From assembly GCA_963725215.1 (NCBI GenBank), contig CAVRXQ010000001.1:186001-250000 (forward strand): a DNA stretch of 64,000 nt, given 5' to 3'. This DNA comes from CAVRXQ01 sp963725215. GTDB lineage: Bacteria; Actinomycetota; Acidimicrobiia; Acidimicrobiales; Bog-793. The notes under the pieces were generated by a model. That model was not told where the DNA came from. It worked only from the letters and a program-made list of their open reading frames with translations, and did no database searches. Below are positions 16,398 through 25,199 of the stretch, in pieces. How positions within the stretch are numbered: position 1 is the stretch's first letter; every line of letters begins with the position of its first letter. A program made the position numbers and the translations under genes.

Positions 16398-17144
16398 TTA
16401 GCAGCCGGGGAATTTGCGGATGATCCTCACCCGAAGATTCGCTGCTGCGCCTTTTAGGTCGAAGGGTGAGACGAGCCCGAGCGATGCCTCCGCTCTCGAA
16501 AGACCGGTTTCAGTGACACGCAAACTGTGACCAGAACTGCTGGCTACTAGAGCCACGCGAAGCGAGCCATGTGCGGTAACCGTCCGCCGCCCGTTCTTCT
16601 TTCCTGAGAGCGTGAGGACTCCGTTCTTGCCGATGACTTCGGTGACCGACACACCATCGACCGGCGAGATGTACACGACGCCTGTCGGAGCTGCAGCGCT
16701 GGTACTCCTCGTGAACGTCCAGTGAAGGTGATAGGACGGCTTTAGAGCCTTATTCGGCCCGCTCACCCCGGCGTTGAGAAACCACTTGCCGGTGTATCCC
16801 GTGCACGAGCCCCCGTAGTAAAGGACCAAACGCGACTCTGTCTCCGTGGTGAACCTCACCTGCGCGCATCCCGACGCCGTGCACTGAGGCGTTCTTACTC
16901 GCGCCGTTGATTGAGGCAGTGAGAACCGAGAAACGGACCCCACCGTGACAACAAGCGCCGACGACATCGCGAGGGCAAGGACGCGCGTCGAGCGCCGAGA
17001 CCGGGAATGAACGTCCGTCTGCGGAATCCGATTCACGTGTACGTCGACCCTTCCTCGCGCATTGCGAACGATGACGGCGCGGCCTGACAGTAGCCGTTGA
17101 GTCGGAAAGACCGGCTCGAAATGGTCCAGGTCGCCGCGTCGCAC
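16398..17144 (-). CDS. Hypothetical exported protein
   Basis: Up to 248 residues, function not recognised. A signal-peptide-like region (VLALAMSSALVVTVGSVSRF) lies near residue 60 of the longest frame, so the true start is probably a downstream GTG near 17033, which follows GGAAGGG. The mature part contains two Cys (CTASGC), YYGGSCTGYTGKWF and a Ser/Thr-rich beta-like C-terminus. It is less GC-rich than its neighbours. No homologous family could be named. Confidence 0.6.
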   Translation of the reverse strand: MRRGDLDHFEPVFPTQRLLSGRAVIVRNARGRVDVHVNRIPQTDVHSRSRRSTRVLALAMSSALVVTVGSVSRFSLPQSTARVRTPQCTASGCAQVRFTTETESRLVLYYGGSCTGYTGKWFLNAGVSGPNKALKPSYHLHWTFTRSTSAAAPTGVVYISPVDGVSVTEVIGKNGVLTLSGKKNGRRTVTAHGSLRVALVASSSGHSLRVTETGLSRAEASLGLVSPFDLKGAAANLRVRIIRKFPGC

Positions 17145-17401
17145 TGCGAAGTCTCGCTTGACACGAAAAGCGCGTATTGCTACTCAGGGTGTTCGGTAAC
17201 CCACCACCAGTCCTCGTAACACGACATATCTAGTCCAAACGGGCCTTGCTCCGATCTGCCGACCTTGCTCAGATTGAGTCAGATTTAAGCGTCCCGTCGA
17301 TCCCGCCCGACCATTTGGTCGCCACGTTGGGCGGAGGAGGGAGTGGCGAAACCGACGCTTTCTCATACTTGATTCGGAGTGGGGAAAGGTCGAGTGAAGC
17401 C

Positions 17402-20400
17402 ATGAAGAGTTTCTCGGAGAAAGAGCGTCAATCTCGTTTGAGCGGCGTGCTCGCGCTTCCGAAAAGAACAGCGACGAGCGGCGCGAGGACGACGACGCGC
17501 TGGCGAAGTCGCGCACTTGTCGGGGGACTTGTCGCCACAGTTCTTGCACTCGCGAATGTCGCAGTCGTATTCGCGCTCGCCGACCCCAATGCGGGAGCTT
17601 GGGAAGTCACGATCTCGACTCAGATCGAACAAAGTCCGTCGAACACCGCGGTCACGTCGGTCTCAGCCGGGACGACGGTTTTCGACACGGCCAAGATTAA
17701 CGATTACGACGGCGATGGCACCACCGGGCGGACCGTTACCTATCAGTACTTTGCCAGCAACGGTTCTTGTTCCGGCAGTCCCACTTCGACCGACAAGGTC
17801 AACGTCAATACGAACAACACGGTGTCGAGTTCGTCGAACGAGGGCCCACTGAGCGCTGGGAGCTACAGCTTCGATGCCGTCTTCAATGGTAACGACGAAG
17901 ACCGCAACCAGAACGTTACGAGCGCGTGCGAACAGCTGACCGTCACCCAGGACGGCACCACGACGTCGACGACGGTCTATGACGCGTCGACGAACAACCC
18001 GTGGTTGGATACGGAGAGCACAGGGTCTTCTGCATTCGACACAGCGTTAGTGAGCGGAGAGGTCGGCGGCCTGGTTCCCACAGGAATAGTCAAGTACTCC
18101 TTCTTCAACAACTCGAATTGTTCGAGAACCGCGGTGTGGACTGACACGGAGACCCTGAGCTCCGGTTCTGTGCCGAAATCGAAAACGACGAGCGCGCTCG
18201 TCACCGGCACATACAGCTTCGACGCCACCTACAACGGCGACACCAACTACAAGGGCTCTACTGGTTCTTGTGAGTCCTTCAGCGTCGGGCACGGAAGTGC
18301 GAAGCCGGTGACCCAGGTCGATGACGCGTCGACGAACAGCGCGTGGTCCGGCACCGAGGTCACGGGCGCGTCCGCCTACGACACGACCACGCTCAGCCCG
18401 TCCCAGGGCAGCACGACCCCGACCGGGACCGTCACCTACTCGTTCTTCACCAATGGGACCTGCAACGCAACACCGGCGTGGACCCAGACGGTGACCCTCA
18501 ACCATGACGGCTCCGTGCCGAACTCGAACGCGACCGCTGCGCTCGCAGCCGGCAACTACAGCTTCGACGCCTCCTACTCCGGTGACTCGAACTACCCGAT
18601 GACATCCGGCTCGTGTGAGTCCTTCAGCGTCGGGCAGGGATCGGCGAAGCCGGTCACCCAGGTCGATGACGCGTCGACGAACAGCGCGTGGTCCGGCACC
18701 GAGGTCACGGGCGCGTCCGCCTACGACACGACCACGCTCAGCCCGTCCCAGGGCAGCACGACCCCGACCGGGACCGTCACCTACTCGTTCTTCACCAATG
18801 GGACCTGCAACGCAACACCGGCGTGGACCCAGACGGTGACCCTCAGTTCCGGTTCTGTGCCGAAATCGAACACGACGAGCGCCCTCACAACCGGCCACTA
18901 CAGCTTCGACGCCACCTACAACGGTGACTCGAACTACCCGAAGACGTCCGGCTCGTGTGAGTCCTTCAGCGTCGGGCAGGGGTCGGCGAAGCCGGTCACC
19001 CATGTCGATGACGCGTCGACGGATAGCGCGTGGTCGGGATCTGAGACACCCGGCGCCTCCGCCTACGACACGTCGACCCTCGACCCGTCGAGTGGCAGCA
19101 CGACCCCGACGGGGACGGTCACCTACTCGTTGTTCATCAATGGGACTTGCAACGGCACAGCGGCTTGGACCGAGACGGTGAGCCTCAACCATGACGGCTC
19201 CGTGCCGAACTCGAACGCGACCGCTGCGCTCGCAGCCGGCAACTACAGCTTCCACGCCACCTACTCCGGCGACTCGAACTACCCGATGGCCGCTAGCGAG
19301 TGTGAATGGTTCAGCGTGAGCAAGGCCGCGAGCGGAGTGTCAACGACCGTCGATGACGCGTCGACCAACAGCTCGTGGTCCGGATCTGAGACGACCGGCG
19401 CCTCCGCCTACGACACGTCGAGGGTGACGGGCCAGGTCCCCGGGTTCAACGCGTCTGGCACCGTCACTTACTCGTTCTTCACCAATGGGTCCTGCAACGG
19501 AACACCGGCGTGGACCCAGACGGTGACCCTGAACCCGGACGGCTCGGTGCCGAACTCGAACGCGACCGGTTCCCTCGGGGCGGGGAGCTACAGCTTCGAC
19601 GCCACCTACTCCGGCGATTCGAACTACCGCGGTGCTTGGTCACCATGTTGTGAGACCTTCAGCGTCGGCCAGGGAACGGCGAAGCCGGTGACCCAGGTCG
19701 ATGACGCGTCGACCAACAGCGCGTGGTCCGGATCTGAGACGACCGGCGCCTCCGCCTACGACACGGCAACTATCGACCCGACGACTGGCGGCACGACCCC
19801 GACGGGAACGGTCACCTATGCGTTCTTCACCAATGGGACCTGCAACGGGACACCGGCGTGGACCCAGACGGTGACCCTGAACACGGACGGCTCGGTGCCG
19901 AACTCGAACGCGACCGGTTCCCTCGGGGCGGGAAGCTACAGCTTCGACGCCACCTACTCCGGCGATTCGAACTACCCGATGACGGCGAGCGACTGCGAGC
20001 CGTTCAGCGTCGGCCAGGGAACGGCGAAGCCGGTGACCCAGGTCGATGACGCGTCGACCAACAGCGCGTGGTCCGGATCTGAGACGACCGGCGCCTCCGC
20101 CTACGACACGGCAACTATCGACCCGACGACTGGCGGCACGACCCCGACGGGAACGGTCACCTATGCGTTCTTCACCAATGGGACCTGCAACGGGACACCG
20201 GCGTGGACCCAGACGGTGACCCTGAACACGGACGGCTCGGTGCCGAACTCGAACGCGACCGGTTCCCTCGGGGCGGGAAGCTACAGCTTCGACGCCACCT
20301 ACTCCGGCGATTCGAACTACCCGATGACGGCGAGCGACTGCGAGCCGTTCAGCGTCGGCCAGGGAACGGCGAAGCCGGTGACCCAGGTCGATGACGCGTC

Positions 20401-22087
20401 GACCAACGGCGCGTGGTCCGGGTCTGAGACGACCGGCGCCTCCGCCTACGACACGGCAACTATCGACCCGACGACTGGCGGGACGACCCCGACGGGAACG
20501 GTCACCTATGACTTCTATCCGGGCGACAACTGCGCGGGCGAACTGGAAGCGCTAGATCCTGCTCCGATTTGGACCCAGACGGTGACCCTGAACCCGGACG
20601 GCTCCGTGCCGAACTCGAACGCGACCGGTTCCCTCGGGGCGGGGAGCTACAGCTTCGACGCCACCTACTCCGGCGATTCGAACTACTCAGGCACAACCAG
20701 TCAGTGCGAGCCGTTCTCCGTCGGCCAGGGAACCTCGGCCACAACGACAGCGGTCTACGACGCGACGACGAACGCGCCGTGGTCGGGCACCGAGAACACC
20801 GGCGCCTCCGCGTACGACACCGCTTCGGTGACAAAATCGGGCGGCATCACCGCGACGGGGAGCGTGACCTACACGTTCTTCTCCAACGGGACGTGCACCG
20901 GAACCGGTTCGCCTGCAGGTGGCGGAGCGCTGGTCAACGGCGCGGCGCCGAATTCGAACACCGAGGGACCGCTCAACGCCGGGAATTACAGCTTCCTTGC
21001 GTCTTACTCCGGTGATGACAACCACTCCGGATCGACGAGCACGTGCGAGCCGTTTAGCGTCGGCGTCGCGGCGACCACCACCGCGACCACGGCGTCAACG
21101 AGCAGCGTCACGCTTGCCACCGGCAACACCGTGACGGACTCGGCGACCGTAAGCGGCCCGACCCCGGGCACCGGACTTCCGTACCCGACGGGGACGGTCA
21201 CCTTCTACGTCTGCCTGGTCTCGTCCTCGACCGGTCAATCCGGGACGTGCGCCGCGACGGCCGCCGACTTGGTGCCGAGCGCCGGCGGCGTGACGAATCC
21301 AGTCACGCTCGGATCAGGATCCGGTGATTCGAACTCCGCCAATTCCCCGGCGTTCCAACCGACGGCCGCCGGGAGCTACTGCTTCTCGGCGATCTACAGC
21401 GGTGACACCAACTACGCCGGCTCGTTCGACAACGCCTCAGGGACAGCGATTTCGACTGAGTGCCTCAGCGTGACGCTCCCGCCGGCACCGCCGATCCCGC
21501 CGGCACCTCCGAAGGGATCGCCGAAGCTGAGCGTGTCGAAGGACTCGGTACCGAAGCCCGGTTCGATCGTCAAACTCGGGTTGGTCGTCGAGTACTTGTT
21601 GAAGCTGACGAACCCCGGCAACGCCGATGCGACCGGCATCAACGTCATCGATCACGTGCCGACCGGCACGACGTACGTGAACGGATCGGCGGACTGCCAC
21701 GGTGCGACCAGCTGCACGGCATCCGAGCACGGCAGGGTCGTGTCCTGGACCGGCATCTCGCTCGCCGCCGGCGCTTCGGTCACGGTGTCGTTCAAGGTCA
21801 CCGTCGACCGGAGCGATTCGAACAACCAGGTGATCTCGAACGCGGCCTTGTTCTCGAACAAGGGAACGCCGAGCTGCTCAGGTTCGACGTGCAACACGAA
21901 CACGGTCAAGGTGAAGGTGACAGTTCCGCTGCCGAAGGCCGTTCCGAAGGCGACGAAGCCGCACACGGGCGAGCCGTGGGCCGGCTCGAGGCCGTACGAG
22001 ATCGCGATCCTCGTCCTCGGTGCCGGCCTCTTGGCGCTCGGAGAGCGCGCTCGGCGCAGGATGCGCCGAGCGGCACGCCGGGCGTAG
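17402..22087 (+). CDS. Giant Ig-like repeat surface protein with C-terminal sorting signal
   Basis: About 1,561 residues from ATG 17402. The order is: N-terminal hydrophobic segment (ALVGGLVATVLALANVAVVF), ten Ig-like (Big_3-type) modules each ending in a SYSFDATYSGDSNY/CExFSV motif, an eleventh divergent module, a proline linker (PPIPPAPP), a DUF11-like domain (GDNPGNADATG-type pattern, here LTNPGNADATGINVIDHVPTG), then PHTG at about 1520-1523, a hydrophobic helix and an Arg-rich tail. This is the layout of a sortase substrate, with KPHTG in place of LPxTG. Each module has one Cys pair (GTCN...SxCE) that could form a disulfide. The adjacent sortase gene probably anchors it. Likely an adhesin or surface-layer filament (inference). 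Confidence 0.88.
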   Translation: MKSFSEKERQSRLSGVLALPKRTATSGARTTTRWRSRALVGGLVATVLALANVAVVFALADPNAGAWEVTISTQIEQSPSNTAVTSVSAGTTVFDTAKINDYDGDGTTGRTVTYQYFASNGSCSGSPTSTDKVNVNTNNTVSSSSNEGPLSAGSYSFDAVFNGNDEDRNQNVTSACEQLTVTQDGTTTSTTVYDASTNNPWLDTESTGSSAFDTALVSGEVGGLVPTGIVKYSFFNNSNCSRTAVWTDTETLSSGSVPKSKTTSALVTGTYSFDATYNGDTNYKGSTGSCESFSVGHGSAKPVTQVDDASTNSAWSGTEVTGASAYDTTTLSPSQGSTTPTGTVTYSFFTNGTCNATPAWTQTVTLNHDGSVPNSNATAALAAGNYSFDASYSGDSNYPMTSGSCESFSVGQGSAKPVTQVDDASTNSAWSGTEVTGASAYDTTTLSPSQGSTTPTGTVTYSFFTNGTCNATPAWTQTVTLSSGSVPKSNTTSALTTGHYSFDATYNGDSNYPKTSGSCESFSVGQGSAKPVTHVDDASTDSAWSGSETPGASAYDTSTLDPSSGSTTPTGTVTYSLFINGTCNGTAAWTETVSLNHDGSVPNSNATAALAAGNYSFHATYSGDSNYPMAASECEWFSVSKAASGVSTTVDDASTNSSWSGSETTGASAYDTSRVTGQVPGFNASGTVTYSFFTNGSCNGTPAWTQTVTLNPDGSVPNSNATGSLGAGSYSFDATYSGDSNYRGAWSPCCETFSVGQGTAKPVTQVDDASTNSAWSGSETTGASAYDTATIDPTTGGTTPTGTVTYAFFTNGTCNGTPAWTQTVTLNTDGSVPNSNATGSLGAGSYSFDATYSGDSNYPMTASDCEPFSVGQGTAKPVTQVDDASTNSAWSGSETTGASAYDTATIDPTTGGTTPTGTVTYAFFTNGTCNGTPAWTQTVTLNTDGSVPNSNATGSLGAGSYSFDATYSGDSNYPMTASDCEPFSVGQGTAKPVTQVDDASTNGAWSGSETTGASAYDTATIDPTTGGTTPTGTVTYDFYPGDNCAGELEALDPAPIWTQTVTLNPDGSVPNSNATGSLGAGSYSFDATYSGDSNYSGTTSQCEPFSVGQGTSATTTAVYDATTNAPWSGTENTGASAYDTASVTKSGGITATGSVTYTFFSNGTCTGTGSPAGGGALVNGAAPNSNTEGPLNAGNYSFLASYSGDDNHSGSTSTCEPFSVGVAATTTATTASTSSVTLATGNTVTDSATVSGPTPGTGLPYPTGTVTFYVCLVSSSTGQSGTCAATAADLVPSAGGVTNPVTLGSGSGDSNSANSPAFQPTAAGSYCFSAIYSGDTNYAGSFDNASGTAISTECLSVTLPPAPPIPPAPPKGSPKLSVSKDSVPKPGSIVKLGLVVEYLLKLTNPGNADATGINVIDHVPTGTTYVNGSADCHGATSCTASEHGRVVSWTGISLAAGASVTVSFKVTVDRSDSNNQVISNAALFSNKGTPSCSGSTCNTNTVKVKVTVPLPKAVPKATKPHTGEPWAGSRPYEIAILVLGAGLLALGERARRRMRRAARRA
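18280..20705 (+). repeat. Tandem coding repeats, 345-bp unit
   Basis: In-frame repeats of 115 codons. Units at 19671-20015 and 20016-20360 read as identical over all 345 bases, and a third begins at 20361. An earlier near-identical pair is spaced 345 bp apart at 18310 and 18655. The pattern indicates recent duplication or gene conversion inside the surface-protein gene; copy number may vary or be mis-assembled. Confidence 0.95.
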
Positions 22088-22133
22088 GTTCCGCGTGCGG
22101 CGACACACGAACCACTGAACGCGCGGACGATTA

Positions 22134-23399
22134 ATGAACGGTCCGAACTCGGGCCGCCGTGGGATCCTCGGTCGAATGAGCCCGGGGATCCCACAGGCGA
22201 GCGCACCATCGCTTGCGGTCGCCGGAAATCAGGGCACGCTGTATGACGTGTCACCTCTCGGCCCGGGTCCGGCCCGCGGAGCGCATTCCTTGCGCCTGCT
22301 CGGACGGTGGCGATACCGAACGCTGATTTCAATTGGCCTTGTCCTCATCGCCGGGGTCGGCGCCTGGCAGATCTACGCATCGGTGTGGTCAGCTCGATCG
22401 ACACGGACGGGCAGGTCCCTCGTCCGCAACTTTCTCGCCGAGAACAACCTCGCGTCGCCGCTCTCCCATTCGGCGGCAACTTCAAAAGGCACCCTCGTCT
22501 CGTGCCGGTTGGCGTCGACGAAACGACAAGTCCGCGGTCTGCTCGAGATCCCGAAGCTCGACGTCGTCGCGCCGGTGGAACAGAACGAAGGTGACGCCCA
22601 GCTGAACGTCGCTGTCGGCCACAACCCGTATTCGGTGTGGCCTGGCACGACCGGGACGTCCGTCCTCGTCGCCCACGACGTCAGCTACTTCGAAAACCTC
22701 CCGCATCTCAATGTCGGCGACGAGGTGATCTACGTCGCTCCGTGCCGCACGTACTACTTCCGGGTCGAAAGCCACGCGATCGTCTCTGCGGGCGCTCCCG
22801 TTTACAACACGGCGCGGCCATCGCTCACGCTTGTCACCTGCTGGCCGACGAACGCGCTGTGGTTCACGCCGGATCGCTACGTGTTATCCGCGACGTTCAT
22901 CGGAACTCGACCGACGACCTCGAGGAGCACCTCGTACCTCGCCGTGACTCCTCCGCCGTCGGTGGCGATCCCTCCGCCCCTGGCAGCCCAAGGGGTGACG
23001 CTCACCACTTATTCACTGCCGATGGGGAGCTTCGCCCTCGTCGGAAAACCGAACGCGGCCTGGGCGCAGACCACGAGCCCACTCCTCGACGAGGACTCGG
23101 CGGTTCAGTCGTTCATCGCCGCGGTTCGGGCGCTCACAGAGAACCGGCTCGAATGGTGGCGCCAGCTCGCGCCAGACCTCGCCCCGCCCCCACCGCTTAT
23201 CGGCGCGTCGAACCCCGGGTATAACGCGGGTCTCGACGTCACAGTCACCGCCTACGGCACCACGGCGACGAGAGTGGCCCTCCAAGACACCATCACCATC
23301 TCCGGAGGACCCGCGCCGGGCGCGTACGTGGTTTCCGTGGTCCAGCTGATCCGCCACAACAGCCTCTCCATTTCTTCGTGGAAGCTGAGAAGGGCGTAG
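22134..23399 (+). CDS. Sortase with C-terminal extension
   Basis: About 421 residues. One N-terminal transmembrane helix (LISIGLVLIAGVGAWQIYAS) is followed by the sortase domain: LEIPKLDVVAPV, catalytic His181 in LVAHDVSYF, Cys236 in LTLVTCWP and Arg248 in PDRYVLSA. It is a transpeptidase that cuts a sorting signal and links the protein to the cell wall. About 160 residues beyond the sortase fold (proline-rich, then beta-like) are unusual. It lies 46 bp after the giant repeat protein, which is its probable substrate. An 8-bp inverted repeat (TGGGATCC 22160-22167, GGATCCCA 22186-22193) straddles an alternative ATG at 22176 and could mask it. Confidence 0.9.
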   Translation: MNGPNSGRRGILGRMSPGIPQASAPSLAVAGNQGTLYDVSPLGPGPARGAHSLRLLGRWRYRTLISIGLVLIAGVGAWQIYASVWSARSTRTGRSLVRNFLAENNLASPLSHSAATSKGTLVSCRLASTKRQVRGLLEIPKLDVVAPVEQNEGDAQLNVAVGHNPYSVWPGTTGTSVLVAHDVSYFENLPHLNVGDEVIYVAPCRTYYFRVESHAIVSAGAPVYNTARPSLTLVTCWPTNALWFTPDRYVLSATFIGTRPTTSRSTSYLAVTPPPSVAIPPPLAAQGVTLTTYSLPMGSFALVGKPNAAWAQTTSPLLDEDSAVQSFIAAVRALTENRLEWWRQLAPDLAPPPPLIGASNPGYNAGLDVTVTAYGTTATRVALQDTITISGGPAPGAYVVSVVQLIRHNSLSISSWKLRRA

Positions 23400-23589
23400 T
23401 CGTCTGACCGCGTCGCCGGTCGACGCCGGTCCGGCTTCGGATAGACCCGTCTGCGCATCACACTCCTCGACGAGGACGCGTGCCGTCTGAAAGTCGTCTT
23501 CGTTCAGCCGGTCCGTGCGCGGCGAGTTGTGACCGTCGTGAGTCACGAACCCGCTCGCTCGTAGCGCGAGTACGTCATCGGATAACGCA

Positions 23590-23604
23590 ACCACGCTAAG
23601 TGGT
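23590..23604. promoter_or_regulatory. Inverted repeat ACCAC-N5-GTGGT
   Basis: Perfect 5-bp arms at 23590-23594 and 23600-23604, 59 bp ahead of the G1 peptidase start. It uses the same half-site as the larger palindrome 36 bp downstream, suggesting one dimeric regulator binds both. Confidence 0.45.
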
Positions 23605-23639
23605 GATATGGCTACAAAACGTGTTGAAATGATCACTCT

Positions 23640-23659
23640 CAGTGGTAAATTCACCACTG
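23640..23659. promoter_or_regulatory. Palindrome CAGTGGT-N6-ACCACTG
   Basis: Perfect 7-bp arms around AAATTC, ending three bases before the ATG at 23663 of the G1 peptidase. It lies in a notably AT-rich patch. It could be an operator or a leader hairpin that hides the translation start. Confidence 0.55.
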
Positions 23660-23662
23660 ACA

Positions 23663-24895
23663 ATGAGTGCTTCCGTAGGGCGAACGGGGCGGTGCGAACC
23701 GGGGGAGACCGGCGAGATCGAGTCCTCTCGTGCCTTGCGACCCACGCCACCGCGCGTGCACCGTCCCGGACGAGTCCGCATCGTCACTGCGGTCGCCGCG
23801 GCCTCCCTCGCCACTGCGCTGTGTGCGGCGCTCGTTCTTCCGGCCGGCGCGATAAGCCGGGAAGACATCCCCCCCGCCTTCGTCTCGGTCCACGCTCGGG
23901 CGCTCACCCTTTCGTCGCGCGGCGAGAGCGTCTTGGTTCGGGCGCGGGTTGAGAATTCGACAAGCTGCCGCCTCATCCTCGCCCACCACACCAAGGTGCG
24001 GGCACACTTCTCGCGGCGATGGCGGTCGTGCGCCAACGGTCAGTTCGCAGAGCGTGTCCGCTTTGGCCCGAATGTCTCTTCGTCGGCGCGCGTCGCAGAG
24101 CTCCGGCTATTGGCCCGGAACCGATTCGGAGGGGTCGTCGCCCACAACGTCCGAATCCATCTCCGTGCGCACACCGTGACACGAACCGTCGCTCGGCACA
24201 CTTCCAAGACGGCGTCAAAGACGAACTCGTCGACAACCACGGCGGGCTTCTCGATCTCGACGGAGCCCGAGCAGTCCACCGGATGGGCTGGTTACGTCTC
24301 CACGTTGAACTCGCCGGCGACCGCCGCCTCCGCGGCCTGGACGGTTCCGATAGTCACGTGTGGTTCATCGACGACTTGGCTCGGCGCGTGGGTGGGCGTC
24401 GACGGTGCCGAGTCCTCTGGGGCTGGCACGAATGAGATCTTCCAAGACGGCGTGTACTCCTACTGCATCGCCGGTCAGCAGGAGAACGAGGCGTGGTGGG
24501 AGGCGTACCCCGGCCCCGCGAACGGCCTCGGCAACGTGAACGCCGGAGATACCGTCACCGCTTCGGTGTGGAAGACGGGTGGCGGCTGGATGTGGTCGGT
24601 CGCCGACACGACGACAGGACAGACGTATCAGGCGACTCAGCCAGTCGCCTATTCGGGACCCGCTGGTACCGCGGAGTGGATCGTCGAGGACCCGGGCGCG
24701 CCGACCGAACCGTTCGTCACCACCTTCTCGCCGATCACATTCACGAACATGTCGATGTCCACTGGTGACGGGTCATCGTTCACCGACGGCAGCACGTGGC
24801 AGATGGTCCAGTCGGGCCAGACGCTCGCAACGCCGAAGGAGTCCGCTTCGGCGATCGCCGCCAATCACACGATGACCGTCCACTACGGCGCTTAG
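23663..24895 (+). CDS. Secreted G1-family glutamic peptidase (eqolisin-like)
   Basis: About 410 residues. A signal peptide (ATALCAALVLPAGAIS region) is followed by a 120-residue N-terminal segment, likely a propeptide, and a C-terminal domain matching peptidase family G1: GWAGYVS, AAWTVPIV, WLGAWVGVDG, then the catalytic Gln261 in IFQDGVYSY and Glu338 in AEWIVEDP. The Gln-Glu spacing of 77 is close to that of fungal scytalidoglutamic peptidase. Such enzymes cleave proteins at acid pH outside the cell. The ATG at 23663 is preferred over GTG 23642 because the latter lies inside a perfect palindrome. Family G1 is better known from fungi. Confidence 0.88.
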   Translation: MSASVGRTGRCEPGETGEIESSRALRPTPPRVHRPGRVRIVTAVAAASLATALCAALVLPAGAISREDIPPAFVSVHARALTLSSRGESVLVRARVENSTSCRLILAHHTKVRAHFSRRWRSCANGQFAERVRFGPNVSSSARVAELRLLARNRFGGVVAHNVRIHLRAHTVTRTVARHTSKTASKTNSSTTTAGFSISTEPEQSTGWAGYVSTLNSPATAASAAWTVPIVTCGSSTTWLGAWVGVDGAESSGAGTNEIFQDGVYSYCIAGQQENEAWWEAYPGPANGLGNVNAGDTVTASVWKTGGGWMWSVADTTTGQTYQATQPVAYSGPAGTAEWIVEDPGAPTEPFVTTFSPITFTNMSMSTGDGSSFTDGSTWQMVQSGQTLATPKESASAIAANHTMTVHYGA

Positions 24896-25052
24896 CCATA
24901 CTCCGCTATCAAGAATTCGACCAAGCGAATTTTGCGCACAGCCTCATTGACGGATCTTGTCGGTTCTGCCTGACGTCGATCGAGTCCACCCTCGAGCGGG
25001 CGGCTTCCGACGCATCGACCCTGCTCCTTGATCCGCTATCGTCTCCGAAGCC

Positions 25053-25148
25053 ATGGGATCGCTCATCAAGAAGCGGCGCAAGCGAATGCGCAAGAAGAAG
25101 CATAAGAAGATGCTGAAGCGCACGCGCTGGCAGAGGCGCACGAAGTAG
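25053..25148 (+). CDS. Small ribosomal subunit protein bS22
   Basis: 31-residue, extremely basic protein: MGSLIKKRRKRMRKKKHKKM followed by a LKRTRWQRRTK tail. It matches the actinobacterial 30S protein bS22 (AURKAIP1/COX24 domain; M. smegmatis begins MGSVIKKRRKRMSKKKHRK), seen in cryo-EM of mycobacterial ribosomes near the decoding centre. In mycobacteria its gene follows the excisionase-type HTH gene; here that gene is about 25 kb away. No neighbour on the same strand suggests an operon. Confidence 0.95.
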   Translation: MGSLIKKRRKRMRKKKHKKMLKRTRWQRRTK

Positions 25149-25199
25149 CTCGCATCTCGCAACGCCCTACGCGGTCGTAGCGAATTCTCCAAGTTGGCG

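Noticed and set aside
18047..19255. 402-codon minus-strand frame across the Ig repeats
   Set aside because: Antisense to the repetitive surface protein; its own apparent repeats mirror the coding repeats and it has no ribosome-binding site or domain.
18280..20705. Possible CRISPR-like repeats
   Set aside because: The unit is 345 bp, in frame, without short unique spacers; these are protein-domain repeats.
23608..23952. Plus-strand frame starting MATKRVEMITLSGKF ahead of the G1 peptidase
   Set aside because: It soon becomes Arg-rich shadow of the peptidase gene; its start covers the palindromes, which better explain the sequence.
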